A stretch of 29,205 nt of DNA from an uncultured Agathobaculum sp. (GCA_934504345.1 CAKSVR010000029.1:1-29205); one strand, 5' to 3'; counted from the first letter of the stretch, positions 1 through 7,888 are shown. Notes: generated from the letters alone by a model not told the origin. A program made the numbers and translations.

Positions 1-357
1 ATAGATAAGCGTAATTTTTCCGGGAATCGGTTACTACAGAGGATTTATCGCGAGAATGAAAAAAGTGAAAATTCACCAATGAAGAGTGAATTTTCACATC
101 AATAAACTGAGTGCTGCAAGCAAAGCCAACCGCAGGTCGGCACAGCAGAAAACCGTTCTCGAAGTTCTCTCGAATAAGACTCGGAAAATCTGTCAAAACC
201 CATTTTGACATAGTATTCTGAAACACTTTTTTTGAGCCACAAAACAACACGGTTTTCTTTTGGTATTCGCTAATAATTAAACGAGAATGTTATTTAAATG
301 CGGAAAATATACCGATATTCGACTGTTTGGATTGCAGCAGATTTTCGATGTTTCCCG
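1..357. other. AT-rich stretch without genes, probable end of an integrated element
   Basis: I see no credible coding region here. The stretch is visibly richer in A and T than most of the window. It holds two perfect hairpins: a 12-bp inverted repeat (GTGAAAATTCAC at 65-76 with GTGAATTTTCAC at 86-97) and an 8-bp one (TGTCAAAA at 191-198 with TTTTGACA at 203-210). Because it abuts a tRNA fragment that begins at the anticodon loop, I infer it is the terminal part of an integrative element whose genes lie to the left. Confidence 0.45.
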
Positions 358-412
358 CTTAAAATCCCCCGGTGTTACAACCGTGCCGGTTCGATTCCGG
401 CTGGCGGCACCA
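358..412 (+). other. 3' fragment of tRNA-Leu(UAA), attR-like attachment site
   Basis: The segment reads as the 3' half of a leucine tRNA: anticodon loop CTTAAAA (UAA at 360-362), variable arm, T-arm (GCCGG at 385-389, loop TTCGATT, CCGGC at 397-401), acceptor strand 402-408, discriminator A and encoded CCA at 410-412. The 5' half is missing: upstream bases do not pair with the anticodon stem, there is no D-arm, and no matching 5' acceptor strand (GCCGCCA) precedes it. Identity starting at the anticodon loop is typical of tyrosine-integrase attachment sites in tRNA genes. The strand orientation places the element on the left and the original chromosome, with the tRNA terminator, on the right. 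Confidence 0.8.
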
Positions 413-416
413 AGGA

Positions 417-450
417 ACACCCGCATTTCTTAGGATTTGCGGGTGTTTTT
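417..450 (+). terminator. Rho-independent terminator of the tRNA-Leu locus
   Basis: A 9-bp perfect stem (ACACCCGCA with TGCGGGTGT) is followed at once by a T tract. It lies five bases after the tRNA CCA end, so it is most simply the native terminator of the leucine tRNA. Confidence 0.85.
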
Positions 451-814
451 GTGATTTTTGCCTGAATGATCTGTGAAATTTGCGTTTGGTGCTTATTTGG
501 TGCGGAAGCGGATTACCCAGCGCAGCGCCGCCCATGACAGCTCCGCGGAAGGCAGTTATACGAAGCATAACGAGAGGCACTGCCGACAGACGATGTGACC
601 GCTTACTTCATCAGGACAGGGCGATTGCTTTGCGTATATGATAAGTAGGAAACGACGTTCTTGGGAACATCGTTTTTGTATTTTCTGCCGTTTTGCAAAC
701 CAGTGCAGGCGCGTGAGCAGCGGTGCGGATGGACGGCAGGTTTGAGAATTTTTTGCAGTCAGCTGCTTTTGCGCTTGTTTTTGGTTTCTTCCGGGCGATA
801 TTGGGACATTTTTC
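451..814. other. Intergenic region upstream of the first S-layer gene
   Basis: No convincing gene is present. A weak terminator-like hairpin (CGACGTTC at 653-660, GAACATCG at 665-672, one mismatch, then T5) lies in the middle. At 741-757 there is TTTGAGAATTTTTTGCA, whose near reverse complement TGCAAATTTCTCAAA occurs at 821-835. I could not find a good promoter or ribosome site for the downstream S-layer gene, which matters for the silent-cassette interpretation. Confidence 0.5.
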
Positions 815-835
815 TTGGAGTGCAAATTTCTCAAA
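741..835. repeat. Inverted repeat pair upstream of S-layer gene 1
   Basis: The arms TTTGAGAATTTTTTGCA (741-757) and TGCAAATTTCTCAAA (821-835) are reverse complements apart from a two-base length difference. The right arm (821-840) also resembles the sequence at the signal-peptide junction (902-918, TGCAATCTCAAAAAGGT). These could be binding sites for the nearby tyrosine recombinase, but that is inference from similarity and position only. Confidence 0.4.
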
Positions 836-3829
836 AAAGTCATAGATCATCTATATTTTCTTATATTTTTCACTTGTTCTTGCGACTTTGGTTTTTCTGC
901 CTGCAATCTCAAAAAGGTTCTTGCACTGGTACTGGCGTTCGCTTGCGCGTTCACCATGTTCGCTGGTGCAGCGTCTTACAGCGACAAGGCTGACATCAAG
1001 GCTTCGACTGCTGTAGACATGCTCTCTTCTCTGGGCGTAATCCAGGGTTACGATGACGGCTCTTTCAAGCCGGACACCACCGTTACCCGTGCTCAGATGG
1101 CAAAGATGATCTTCACGATCATGAACGGCGGCAACGACAACGCTGACGCCTATGTATCCCTTCCGACCAAGTTCACCGATCTGCCGACCGCAGCTTGGGC
1201 ACAGGGCTACGTTCGTTACCTGCAGAACACCGGCATCATCGCTGGTAAGTCTGCTACCGAATTTGCTCCGAACAAGACCGTAACCGGCCTTGAGGCTGCA
1301 AAGATGGTACTGGTTGCTGCTGGCTACAACGCTGAGAAGGCTGGTCTGACCGGCGCAGCTTGGGCTCAGAACACCATGAAGTACGGCCAGCTGAACAACC
1401 TGTTCGAGGACGTTAACACCAACCTGAACGCTGCTCTGCCGCGTCAGTACGCTGCACAGATCCTGTACAACGCACTCGACATGGAGCGCGTAGTTTGGTC
1501 CAACGACATCGAGGACTTCAAGCCGGCTACCGACATCAGCGATGACCGCACCATCGGCGGCAAGTACATGGATCTTGTTAAGACCAAAGCTGCTCAGCTG
1601 ACCAAGGTTGAAAAGACCTCTGGTAAGGATACCTATGAGATCACTGTTGGCGGCGATTCTTATGATAAGGTTCCGACCGATGTTTCCGACCTGATCGGCC
1701 TGAATGTTAAGGTTCTGAAGAAGGTTAAATCCAACGGTGATGTTGACGTTTACGGCGTATACGCTGACGACGACTCCAAGGTACTGGCTACCGGCACTGT
1801 TGGCACTCTGGACACCGTAAAGAACGAGTCCAAGAAGTTCAAGGTTGACGGCACTGAGTACAAGGCAGACTCCGCTCTGACTGCTACCCGTGTTATCTAC
1901 CCGAACGAGGAGTCCGTTCCGTCCGCTGTTGATACTCTGGGCGAGGTTATCTCCAACAAGGATACCTATCCGGCTTACTCCATCAAGGCTGTTGACCTGA
2001 ACGGCAACAACAAGGCTGACCTCGTTGTTGTAGTTCCGACCGATGTTAAGGAAGTAACTTACGTTGGTTCTTCTGCTGCTACCATCGGCGGCAAGTCCTA
2101 CAAGTTCGATGACGTTGACATTTACGACGGCGTTAAGAAGGACGACTGGGCTGTAATCGTTTCTGGTGACTACACCTCTTCCGGCGACCCGATCATCACC
2201 AAGGCAACCGTAGTTTCCGGCACTGTTGAGGGCGTTAAGTCCGGTTCTCCGGCTGAGATCAAGATTGGCGGCAACTGGTACAAGGCTACCTCTTCTGTAA
2301 GTATGCCGTCCGTTGACGATGAAGTAGATGCTACTGTTGTTGGCAACTACGTTTACAACGTTGACACCACCGGTACTTCTTCCAAGAATGTTCTGTTTAT
2401 CTCTGGCAACAAGGAAGCTGAGAGCAACCTGAGCAAGGATTACACTGCTGAGGCTCGTGCATATTTCACCGATGGCTCCAACAAGAAGATCGTTGTTGAC
2501 AAGCTGAACGGCAAGGACATTACTGACCACACCGGTAATAACTCTGCATCTGTTACCAAGGTTACTGTAGATACTCTGGCTAACCGCCTGTACACCTACA
2601 CCACCGATAAGGATGGTAACTACGAGCTTAAGGAAATCGCTGCTTCTGCTACGACTTCTACCCTCAATAACGCTATCAACATCAACAAGAACATGGCTGG
2701 CTACGACAAGTACAACGTAGGCGGTTTCCACTACGATAAGTCTAATGGCACCACCAATGGTACCAAGGATACTTCTTTCTATGAGAAGCGCCTGAACGGC
2801 ACCCTGATTGCTGATGATGCAGTAGTATTCGTTGTAGCTAACAACGAGATTAAGGTTGTTTCCGGCAAGTCCGCTCGCGACTGGTCCAACGGTCTGGTTG
2901 TTACCAACTACGGCTTCCTGACCAAGGAGTCCAACGGTATCGACTACGCTAAGGTTGCTGCAGTAGCTGCAAGCAACAATAACGGCGATGCTCCGAACGC
3001 TGACGGCGACAAGCTGTACGCATATGTAACTGCTGATTCTTTCGAAACCAAGAAGGACGGCGACACCGTAACCGCATTCAACGTAATTGTTGGCGGCAGC
3101 ACTGAAGCCACCACTCTGTACGAGGATGGCACTTCCAACACTGGCGTTGCAGCTGGTTCTGTAATCGCTTACACTGTTGACGGCGACGAGATCGAAGTTA
3201 AGGGTATCATCACCGATGCTAACTACAGCTACCTGAACTCCGGTGCATTTGCTATCAAGGGCTTCGATGGCAAGAAGAAGGGCGATATGTCCCTCGTTGA
3301 CAAGAACGGCGCTATCGTAAATGCAACTCTGGACGAGGATTGCGTATTCATCGGCGTTGACGATGCCAAGAACGTTGGCACTGTTAGCGAGATCGGCGCT
3401 GTTCCGACCTCTGCTGATAAGGACGAGTTCGACCGTTACACCATGAACGCTTACGTTGTATTCAACACCGACGGCAAGATTGCTGCTGTTGTATACGACA
3501 CCGTAAACAACGAGCTGGACATCACTCCGGTTAAGACTGCTTCCACCGCAGCTGCTGTTACCGTAACTGCTCCGAATGCAATCAATGCTGCTGCTCCGGC
3601 TGGTGCTTACAACTTCCAGCTGAACAATAATTCCGCTAAGCCGGGCTCTACCGTTCAGCTGACCATCACCTGCGCTACTGCTCCGACCGCTGGCAAGGAT
3701 ACCGTAACCATCAAGAACGGTTCTACCGTTGTTGGTTCTGCTACTTTCAATGCTGCCGGCACCGCAGTAATCACTGTAACTGTTGTTAACGGCACCAACA
3801 CCCTGACTGCAACTGTTGCAAACGCTTAA
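815..3829 (+). CDS. S-layer protein with SLH domains, possible silent cassette (start unclear)
   Basis: This encodes a surface-layer protein of about 970-1000 residues. From 905 it codes for a signal peptide (NLKKVLALVLAFACAF, ending FAGAA). Three SLH-type segments follow (motifs GYDDGSFKP/TRAQMAKMI, FTDLPTAAWAQGYVRY/GIIAGKSA, and ALPRQYAAQ). SLH domains anchor proteins to pyruvylated cell-wall polysaccharide. The long beta-rich remainder matches the paralog at 3925-6699 (shared DIYDGVKK, ADDAVVFV) and ends in an extra Ig-like domain. The only in-frame initiator upstream is TTG at 815, with a poor ribosome site; it would add 30 odd residues before the signal peptide. No ATG occurs before mid-signal-peptide. 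Codon use (GCT, GTT, CGT, AAG) resembles the highly expressed gapA gene. The protein class is clear; the start and whether it is expressed in this arrangement are not. Confidence 0.88.
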   Translation: MECKFLKKVIDHLYFLIFFTCSCDFGFSACNLKKVLALVLAFACAFTMFAGAASYSDKADIKASTAVDMLSSLGVIQGYDDGSFKPDTTVTRAQMAKMIFTIMNGGNDNADAYVSLPTKFTDLPTAAWAQGYVRYLQNTGIIAGKSATEFAPNKTVTGLEAAKMVLVAAGYNAEKAGLTGAAWAQNTMKYGQLNNLFEDVNTNLNAALPRQYAAQILYNALDMERVVWSNDIEDFKPATDISDDRTIGGKYMDLVKTKAAQLTKVEKTSGKDTYEITVGGDSYDKVPTDVSDLIGLNVKVLKKVKSNGDVDVYGVYADDDSKVLATGTVGTLDTVKNESKKFKVDGTEYKADSALTATRVIYPNEESVPSAVDTLGEVISNKDTYPAYSIKAVDLNGNNKADLVVVVPTDVKEVTYVGSSAATIGGKSYKFDDVDIYDGVKKDDWAVIVSGDYTSSGDPIITKATVVSGTVEGVKSGSPAEIKIGGNWYKATSSVSMPSVDDEVDATVVGNYVYNVDTTGTSSKNVLFISGNKEAESNLSKDYTAEARAYFTDGSNKKIVVDKLNGKDITDHTGNNSASVTKVTVDTLANRLYTYTTDKDGNYELKEIAASATTSTLNNAININKNMAGYDKYNVGGFHYDKSNGTTNGTKDTSFYEKRLNGTLIADDAVVFVVANNEIKVVSGKSARDWSNGLVVTNYGFLTKESNGIDYAKVAAVAASNNNGDAPNADGDKLYAYVTADSFETKKDGDTVTAFNVIVGGSTEATTLYEDGTSNTGVAAGSVIAYTVDGDEIEVKGIITDANYSYLNSGAFAIKGFDGKKKGDMSLVDKNGAIVNATLDEDCVFIGVDDAKNVGTVSEIGAVPTSADKDEFDRYTMNAYVVFNTDGKIAAVVYDTVNNELDITPVKTASTAAAVTVTAPNAINAAAPAGAYNFQLNNNSAKPGSTVQLTITCATAPTAGKDTVTIKNGSTVVGSATFNAAGTAVITVTVVNGTNTLTATVANA
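905..973 (+). repeat. 69-bp S-layer signal-peptide repeat, copy 1
   Basis: This 69-bp block encodes the S-layer signal peptide. It matches the block at 6508-6576 on the other strand at 68 of 69 positions, including silent codon positions. Similarity drops sharply on both sides, although both flanks are in the same reading frame. The two copies form an inverted repeat bracketing the two S-layer genes. Confidence 0.92.
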
Positions 3830-3858
3830 TTAACTCCCGTTAATTAAAAGCACAACAA

Positions 3859-3890
3859 AAACCCCCGAGGTATTCCTCGGGGGTTTTCTT
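3859..3890. terminator. Bidirectional terminator between convergent S-layer genes
   Basis: A strong 11-bp stem (AACCCCCGAGG with CCTCGGGGGTT, loop TATT) has a T run after it on the plus strand and an A run before it. It can therefore terminate both the plus-strand S-layer gene and its minus-strand partner. Confidence 0.9.
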
Positions 3891-3924
3891 TACTCAGAAG
3901 CGAACTTCAGAGAATTTTTGGGGA

Positions 3925-6693
3925 TTAGAGACCCAGCTCAGCAACGCCGTCAGCCCAGTCGATGTCGTTTGCATCGTAGATAACAGCCATTACTTCGCCG
4001 TTATCGCTGTTGTGCGTGTCGTTGATGGTAACGATGATTGCGTTAGCCATGTACTTGGTGGAAGTAACCTTGCCCGGGTTAGCGAACTGGATACCCTCCA
4101 TGCCGCCTTCCATGCCTTCGTCATCCTTGGAGTTAACTGCGATGAATACGCAATCCTCGTTCAGAGTCTTCTCCTCGGTGGTGTTGTCGCTCTTGACAAC
4201 AGACAGGGTGCCCTCAGCCTTATAGTCGAAGCCAGTGATAGCAACGGTGTCGAACCACAGCTTAGCAGAGGAGTTCTTGGACAGAGCGCCATTCTTAACC
4301 GGCTTGAAGGAGTCGGTGATGGTGATGAACTTGCCATCTTCCTTGTATGCCAGGATAGAGCCGGACTCTACGGAAGCGCCGGTGCCGTCAACATACAGGG
4401 TCTTCTCGCCCTCGTTGGTCCATACGTTGTAAGCGGTCTTGTTGCCGTCCTCGCCCTCTACGTCAGCAGTGTAGCTGTGGGACAGCATATAGCCGTACTT
4501 GATGTCGCCGTCAGCGTTCGGAACGGAAGCACCGCCGGTAACAGCAGCAACCTTGATGTAGTTGATGCCGTTGGACTCGGTAGCAGCGTACATACCATTG
4601 AAAGAAGCGGTATCCGGCCAATCCTTGATCTGCTTGCCGGTTACAATCTTGGTTTCGTCATCAGCGATTACGAATACAACTGCATCGTCAGCCAGAGTCT
4701 TGCCGGCAATCTTCTGCTTGTTGTAAGCGCCAGTGCCTACTACATCGTAGCCAGCCTTGTTGGTATCGGACAGCAGCTTGATGTCGTACATACCGTCGGA
4801 CAGCTTGGAGTAGGTGTACAGGCTTGCAGCCTTAACAGTTTTCTTAACCTCAGTCTTGATTGCGTTCTCATCGTTGCCCAGCTTGTTCAGCTTGGTGCCG
4901 TTGATCTTGGAGATCTTGATTTCGGAAGAAGTGCCGTCAGCGAAGTAAGCCTTAACCTTCAGGTACTTGTCGCTTTCGCCAACTTCGTTCTCCAGAACCG
5001 GGTTATTAAAATCGTTGCCCTTAATGCCGGTGATAGCCATAACGTTCTTGGAGGACTCAGCGGTCATCTCACCGAATACTACTACGCCGCCTACGATTGC
5101 AACGTCGTAGGAGTCGCCAGCATCCATGTTCGGAGCGGTGTCAGAAGCAACCTTGTACCAAGTGCCGTTGATCTTAACCTCGTTGGTGCGAGTACCCTCA
5201 ATCTTGCCGGAAACAACGTCCAGCTTGGTTACGATGCCGGTGTCATCAGAGGTGTAGGTGTCAGAGATAACAGAAACGTAGTCGTTCTTCTTAACGCCAT
5301 CATAGATGTCGTAATCGTCGAACTTAACGGTGCCAACGCCGTTGGTAACAGCGATAGCGGACTTGGATACGGTGTTTACCTTACCAACGCGAGCCGGAGT
5401 GTAAACAGCAGCATCAACCTTGCCGTTGCCGTCGTTGTCGATCAGGGTGATGATGGAAGCAGCAACGTCCTCATCAACCTTGGTGCCCTTCTTGTCAACC
5501 TTAGCAGCCAGGTCAGCCAGAGAAGACTCGTTGGTGCCGTCCAGCTTGACCTTCTCGTTGGACTGGTTGTAGGTAACGATCGTGGCAGTGTTGTCCTCGG
5601 TGCCGCCAGCGGTACGCTCTACCTTGTAGGAAGTGCCGCCCAGCTTAACCTTCTTGCCGCCATCGGTTTCCAGAGTGCCAACAAAGCCGGAAGCCAGAAC
5701 CTTGGAATCCTCGTCAGCGTAAATGCCGTAAACGGTGGTTTCCTTGGAGGTATGCTTCATCAGAACAACGACATTCTGGCCGAGCAGGTCGGAAGCATCC
5801 TTGTAAACCTTGCCGAAGCCGCCGGACGGATAGTTCTCGGTGGTGATGTTGTAGTAGTCCTTGCCGTCAACCAGCTTGGAGGTGTACAGAGTGCCAGCCT
5901 TGTACTCTACCAGATCCATGTACTTAACGCCAACGGTAGCGTTCTTGCCAGTGCCAAGAGCGTTCATGTTGGTGTACTCGCCGTCACGCAGGATAACGGT
6001 CGGAGCGAAAATGGTGTTGTAGATCAGCTGTGCAGCGTACTGACGCGGGCAAGCTGCGGTGAAGGAAGTGTTAACGTCCTTCAGCAGGCCGTTCTCGTCA
6101 GTCAGAGCGTTGGTCTTGGAAGCCCAGCCAGTGCCGGTCAGACCAGCCTTGGTTGCATCGTAACCGAGGGTTACCAGCAGCATCTTTGCAGCTTCCTGAG
6201 CAGATACCTCTGCATTCGGCTTGAAGATGGTTGCAGACTTACCAGCAATAATGCCGAGGGACTGGCAGTACTTGATGTAGCCGCGAGCCCAGTGGCCGTT
6301 AATGTCGGTGAAAGAGGTCTTGTCATCATTGTACGCAGAAGCGTCAGAGTTGCCGGTACGCAGAACGTAAATCATTTTAGCCATCTGCGCGCGGGTTACG
6401 GTACCGTTCGGCTGGAAAGAGCCATCTTCGAAGCCCTGTACTACACCCAGCGATACCAGAGTGTTCACGACTTCATCGTCGACCTTGATGTCGGCCGAAT
6501 CCGTGAACGCTGCACCAGCGAACATGGTGAACGCACAAGCGAACGCCAGTACCAGTGCAAGAACCTTTTTGAGATTCGCGCGGGAGTCGCAAATTTCCGT
6601 CCAGCGCCGCCTATTCTTTCCGTTTCCCTCCTCCCCGCAACTTTTCCGTCGAAACCGCTCTGCCGTTTCCGAGGAAATAACTGGAATATCCAT
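3925..6693 (-). CDS. S-layer protein with SLH domains, second possible silent cassette (start unclear)
   Basis: Paralog of the gene at 815-3829, of about 880 residues from the signal peptide. It has the same signal peptide (NLKKVLALVLAFACAF) encoded from 6576 downward. SLH segments follow (GFEDGSFQP/TRAQMAKMIYV, FTDINGHWARGYIKY/GIIAGKSA, ACPRQYAAQLIYN), then a related beta-rich body with DIYDGVKK and ADDAVVFV motifs. It lacks the C-terminal Ig-like domain of gene 1. The frame is open upstream to an ATG at 6693, but that would put about 39 charged residues ahead of the signal peptide with no ribosome site. A very strong Shine-Dalgarno-like run (GGGGAGGAGG, 6627-6636 read on the minus strand) lies about 50 bases before the signal peptide with no initiator at usable distance. 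It converges with gene 1 on a common terminator. The start coordinate is only nominal. Confidence 0.88.
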   Translation of the reverse strand: MDIPVISSETAERFRRKSCGEEGNGKNRRRWTEICDSRANLKKVLALVLAFACAFTMFAGAAFTDSADIKVDDEVVNTLVSLGVVQGFEDGSFQPNGTVTRAQMAKMIYVLRTGNSDASAYNDDKTSFTDINGHWARGYIKYCQSLGIIAGKSATIFKPNAEVSAQEAAKMLLVTLGYDATKAGLTGTGWASKTNALTDENGLLKDVNTSFTAACPRQYAAQLIYNTIFAPTVILRDGEYTNMNALGTGKNATVGVKYMDLVEYKAGTLYTSKLVDGKDYYNITTENYPSGGFGKVYKDASDLLGQNVVVLMKHTSKETTVYGIYADEDSKVLASGFVGTLETDGGKKVKLGGTSYKVERTAGGTEDNTATIVTYNQSNEKVKLDGTNESSLADLAAKVDKKGTKVDEDVAASIITLIDNDGNGKVDAAVYTPARVGKVNTVSKSAIAVTNGVGTVKFDDYDIYDGVKKNDYVSVISDTYTSDDTGIVTKLDVVSGKIEGTRTNEVKINGTWYKVASDTAPNMDAGDSYDVAIVGGVVVFGEMTAESSKNVMAITGIKGNDFNNPVLENEVGESDKYLKVKAYFADGTSSEIKISKINGTKLNKLGNDENAIKTEVKKTVKAASLYTYSKLSDGMYDIKLLSDTNKAGYDVVGTGAYNKQKIAGKTLADDAVVFVIADDETKIVTGKQIKDWPDTASFNGMYAATESNGINYIKVAAVTGGASVPNADGDIKYGYMLSHSYTADVEGEDGNKTAYNVWTNEGEKTLYVDGTGASVESGSILAYKEDGKFITITDSFKPVKNGALSKNSSAKLWFDTVAITGFDYKAEGTLSVVKSDNTTEEKTLNEDCVFIAVNSKDDEGMEGGMEGIQFANPGKVTSTKYMANAIIVTINDTHNSDNGEVMAVIYDANDIDWADGVAELGL
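6508..6576 (-). repeat. 69-bp S-layer signal-peptide repeat, copy 2
   Basis: Minus-strand copy of the block at 905-973, with a single C/T difference. Just upstream in gene sense both loci carry TTGCGACT, 8 bases before the block here and 17 bases before it in gene 1. The 9-base difference keeps the frame. Confidence 0.92.
6568..6593. other. Candidate recombinase core site at the S-layer junction
   Basis: On the plus strand TTTGAGATT, eight bases, then AGTCGCAAA make an imperfect inverted repeat (7 of 9 arm positions). That is the layout of tyrosine-recombinase core sites. It coincides with the point where homology to the other S-layer gene ends. The pairing with the recombinase at 6839 is inferred from position only. 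Confidence 0.35.
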
Positions 6694-6750
6694 GCACAAA
6701 ATACCCGACTTCCGGCCCTTGTTTTCACAATTTTCTATGCAATTTTAGCC

Positions 6751-6780
6751 TTGTCGAATTTTGTCGATTTCCCGTAAAAT
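6751..6780 (+). promoter_or_regulatory. Promoter of the tyrosine recombinase
   Basis: A -35 box TTGTCG (6751-6756) and -10 box TAAAAT (6775-6780) are 18 bp apart. A hairpin (TGCGGCG at 6790-6796 with CGCCGCA at 6806-6812) follows in the leader, before the ribosome site GGAGG at 6827. Confidence 0.6.
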
Positions 6781-6838
6781 GAGGGTGTCTGCGGCGCGCA
6801 TTTCACGCCGCATTATCATTTCACACGGAGGTTAAACA

Positions 6839-7873
6839 ATGGACAATATTCGCATTTTTGAGGAGGATGGCTACATCCATTTCATCATGCGCCCGGAGGA
6901 TCTGATGCGGCTGCGCTACTCGGAGGAGGCGAAAACGCCGTTCGTGGATTTCATGGACCGCTGGCTGCACCAGATGAAAACGCAGGTGCGCGAAAACACG
7001 ATGGACGGCTACCGCTACGCTTTCGAGAAGCACATCCGGCCGTTCTTTACCGCGCGCGGCACGACCCTTGCCACAGCCCGGCCGATGGACTTTCAGGACT
7101 TTGTCAACCTGAAGTATGAGCAGGGCCTCTCCCCTACTTCGATCGTCAAATTCCACTCCATCATGCACAAGTGCCTGAAATATGCCGTGGCGCTCCAGAT
7201 CATCCCGAACAACCCGTCGGACAACGTGATGCTGCCCAAGCGCAGCAAGTTCCGCGGACAGGTCTACGACCGCACCCAGATCAACATTTTCCTTGCGGCG
7301 GCCTTGCAGTCCCCGGCAGAGGCGGCTTTCGTGCTGGCGGCAACCTATGGCCTGCGCCGCAGCGAATGCGCCGGACTGCGCTGGTGCGCGGTCGATCTGC
7401 GGGCCCGCAGCATGGTCATCAACCACACGGCAGTGCTCTCCGGCGGACGCATCATCTACGCGGACAATGTAAAGACCCAGTCCAGCTACCGCACACTGCC
7501 GCTTTCCGACTCGCTGCGCCGCTATCTCACCGATCTGCGCCGCCGCCAGAACGCCAACCGCAAGAAATACGGCAAAGCCTACTGTCAGACCGACTACGTC
7601 TGCTGCCGCGAGGACGGTTCGCCGCTGCGCCCAGACTACATCTCCCGCGAATTTGAGCGCGTATGCCGCAGAGCCGCCCTGCCGCGCATCCGCTTCCACG
7701 ATCTCCGTCACTCCGTTGCCACCATCCTGCTCCAGCAGGGCTTCTCGCTCAAGCAGATACAGGACTGGCTCGGCCATTCCGACATCTCCACCACCGCCAA
7801 CGTATACGCACACGTTCCTTATGTAGAAAAGGTTTCCATCGCCAAAAGCGCCACGCCGATCATCGGCAGCTGA
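6839..7873 (+). CDS. Tyrosine site-specific recombinase (integrase family)
   Basis: A 344-residue phage-integrase/Xer-type recombinase, which would cut and rejoin DNA through a covalent 3'-phosphotyrosine. The SAM-like core-binding domain covers about residues 34-125 and the catalytic domain about 140-330. The complete catalytic set is visible: R173 (GLRRSE), K212 (VKTQSS), H287 and R290 (HDLRH), H313 (LGH) and Y323 (NVYAH). The ATG follows GGAGG at seven bases. It has its own promoter and terminator, so it is a single-gene unit. No excisionase, relaxase or phage genes are next to it, and the intact gene ends well within this chromosomal block. Its position directly beyond the 5' end of an S-layer gene suggests it rearranges that locus. 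It could instead be a leftover integrase of a lost element. Confidence 0.93.
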   Translation: MDNIRIFEEDGYIHFIMRPEDLMRLRYSEEAKTPFVDFMDRWLHQMKTQVRENTMDGYRYAFEKHIRPFFTARGTTLATARPMDFQDFVNLKYEQGLSPTSIVKFHSIMHKCLKYAVALQIIPNNPSDNVMLPKRSKFRGQVYDRTQINIFLAAALQSPAEAAFVLAATYGLRRSECAGLRWCAVDLRARSMVINHTAVLSGGRIIYADNVKTQSSYRTLPLSDSLRRYLTDLRRRQNANRKKYGKAYCQTDYVCCREDGSPLRPDYISREFERVCRRAALPRIRFHDLRHSVATILLQQGFSLKQIQDWLGHSDISTTANVYAHVPYVEKVSIAKSATPIIGS

Positions 7874-7888
7874 ACTGAATACTGCTGT

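Noticed and set aside
359..580. Small minus-strand frame starting over the tRNA fragment
   Set aside because: Its CRQPESNRHG ending is the well-known artefact of translating the antisense of a tRNA T-arm and acceptor.
851..2731. Long open frame antisense to S-layer gene 1
   Set aside because: It mirrors the biased codons of the real gene, has no ribosome site or recognisable domain, and contains repetitive VLVV-type shadow sequence.
4012..6777. 921-codon open frame antisense to S-layer gene 2
   Set aside because: The real gene on the other strand has SLH domains and a signal peptide. This frame is a codon-bias shadow of it with no domain of its own.
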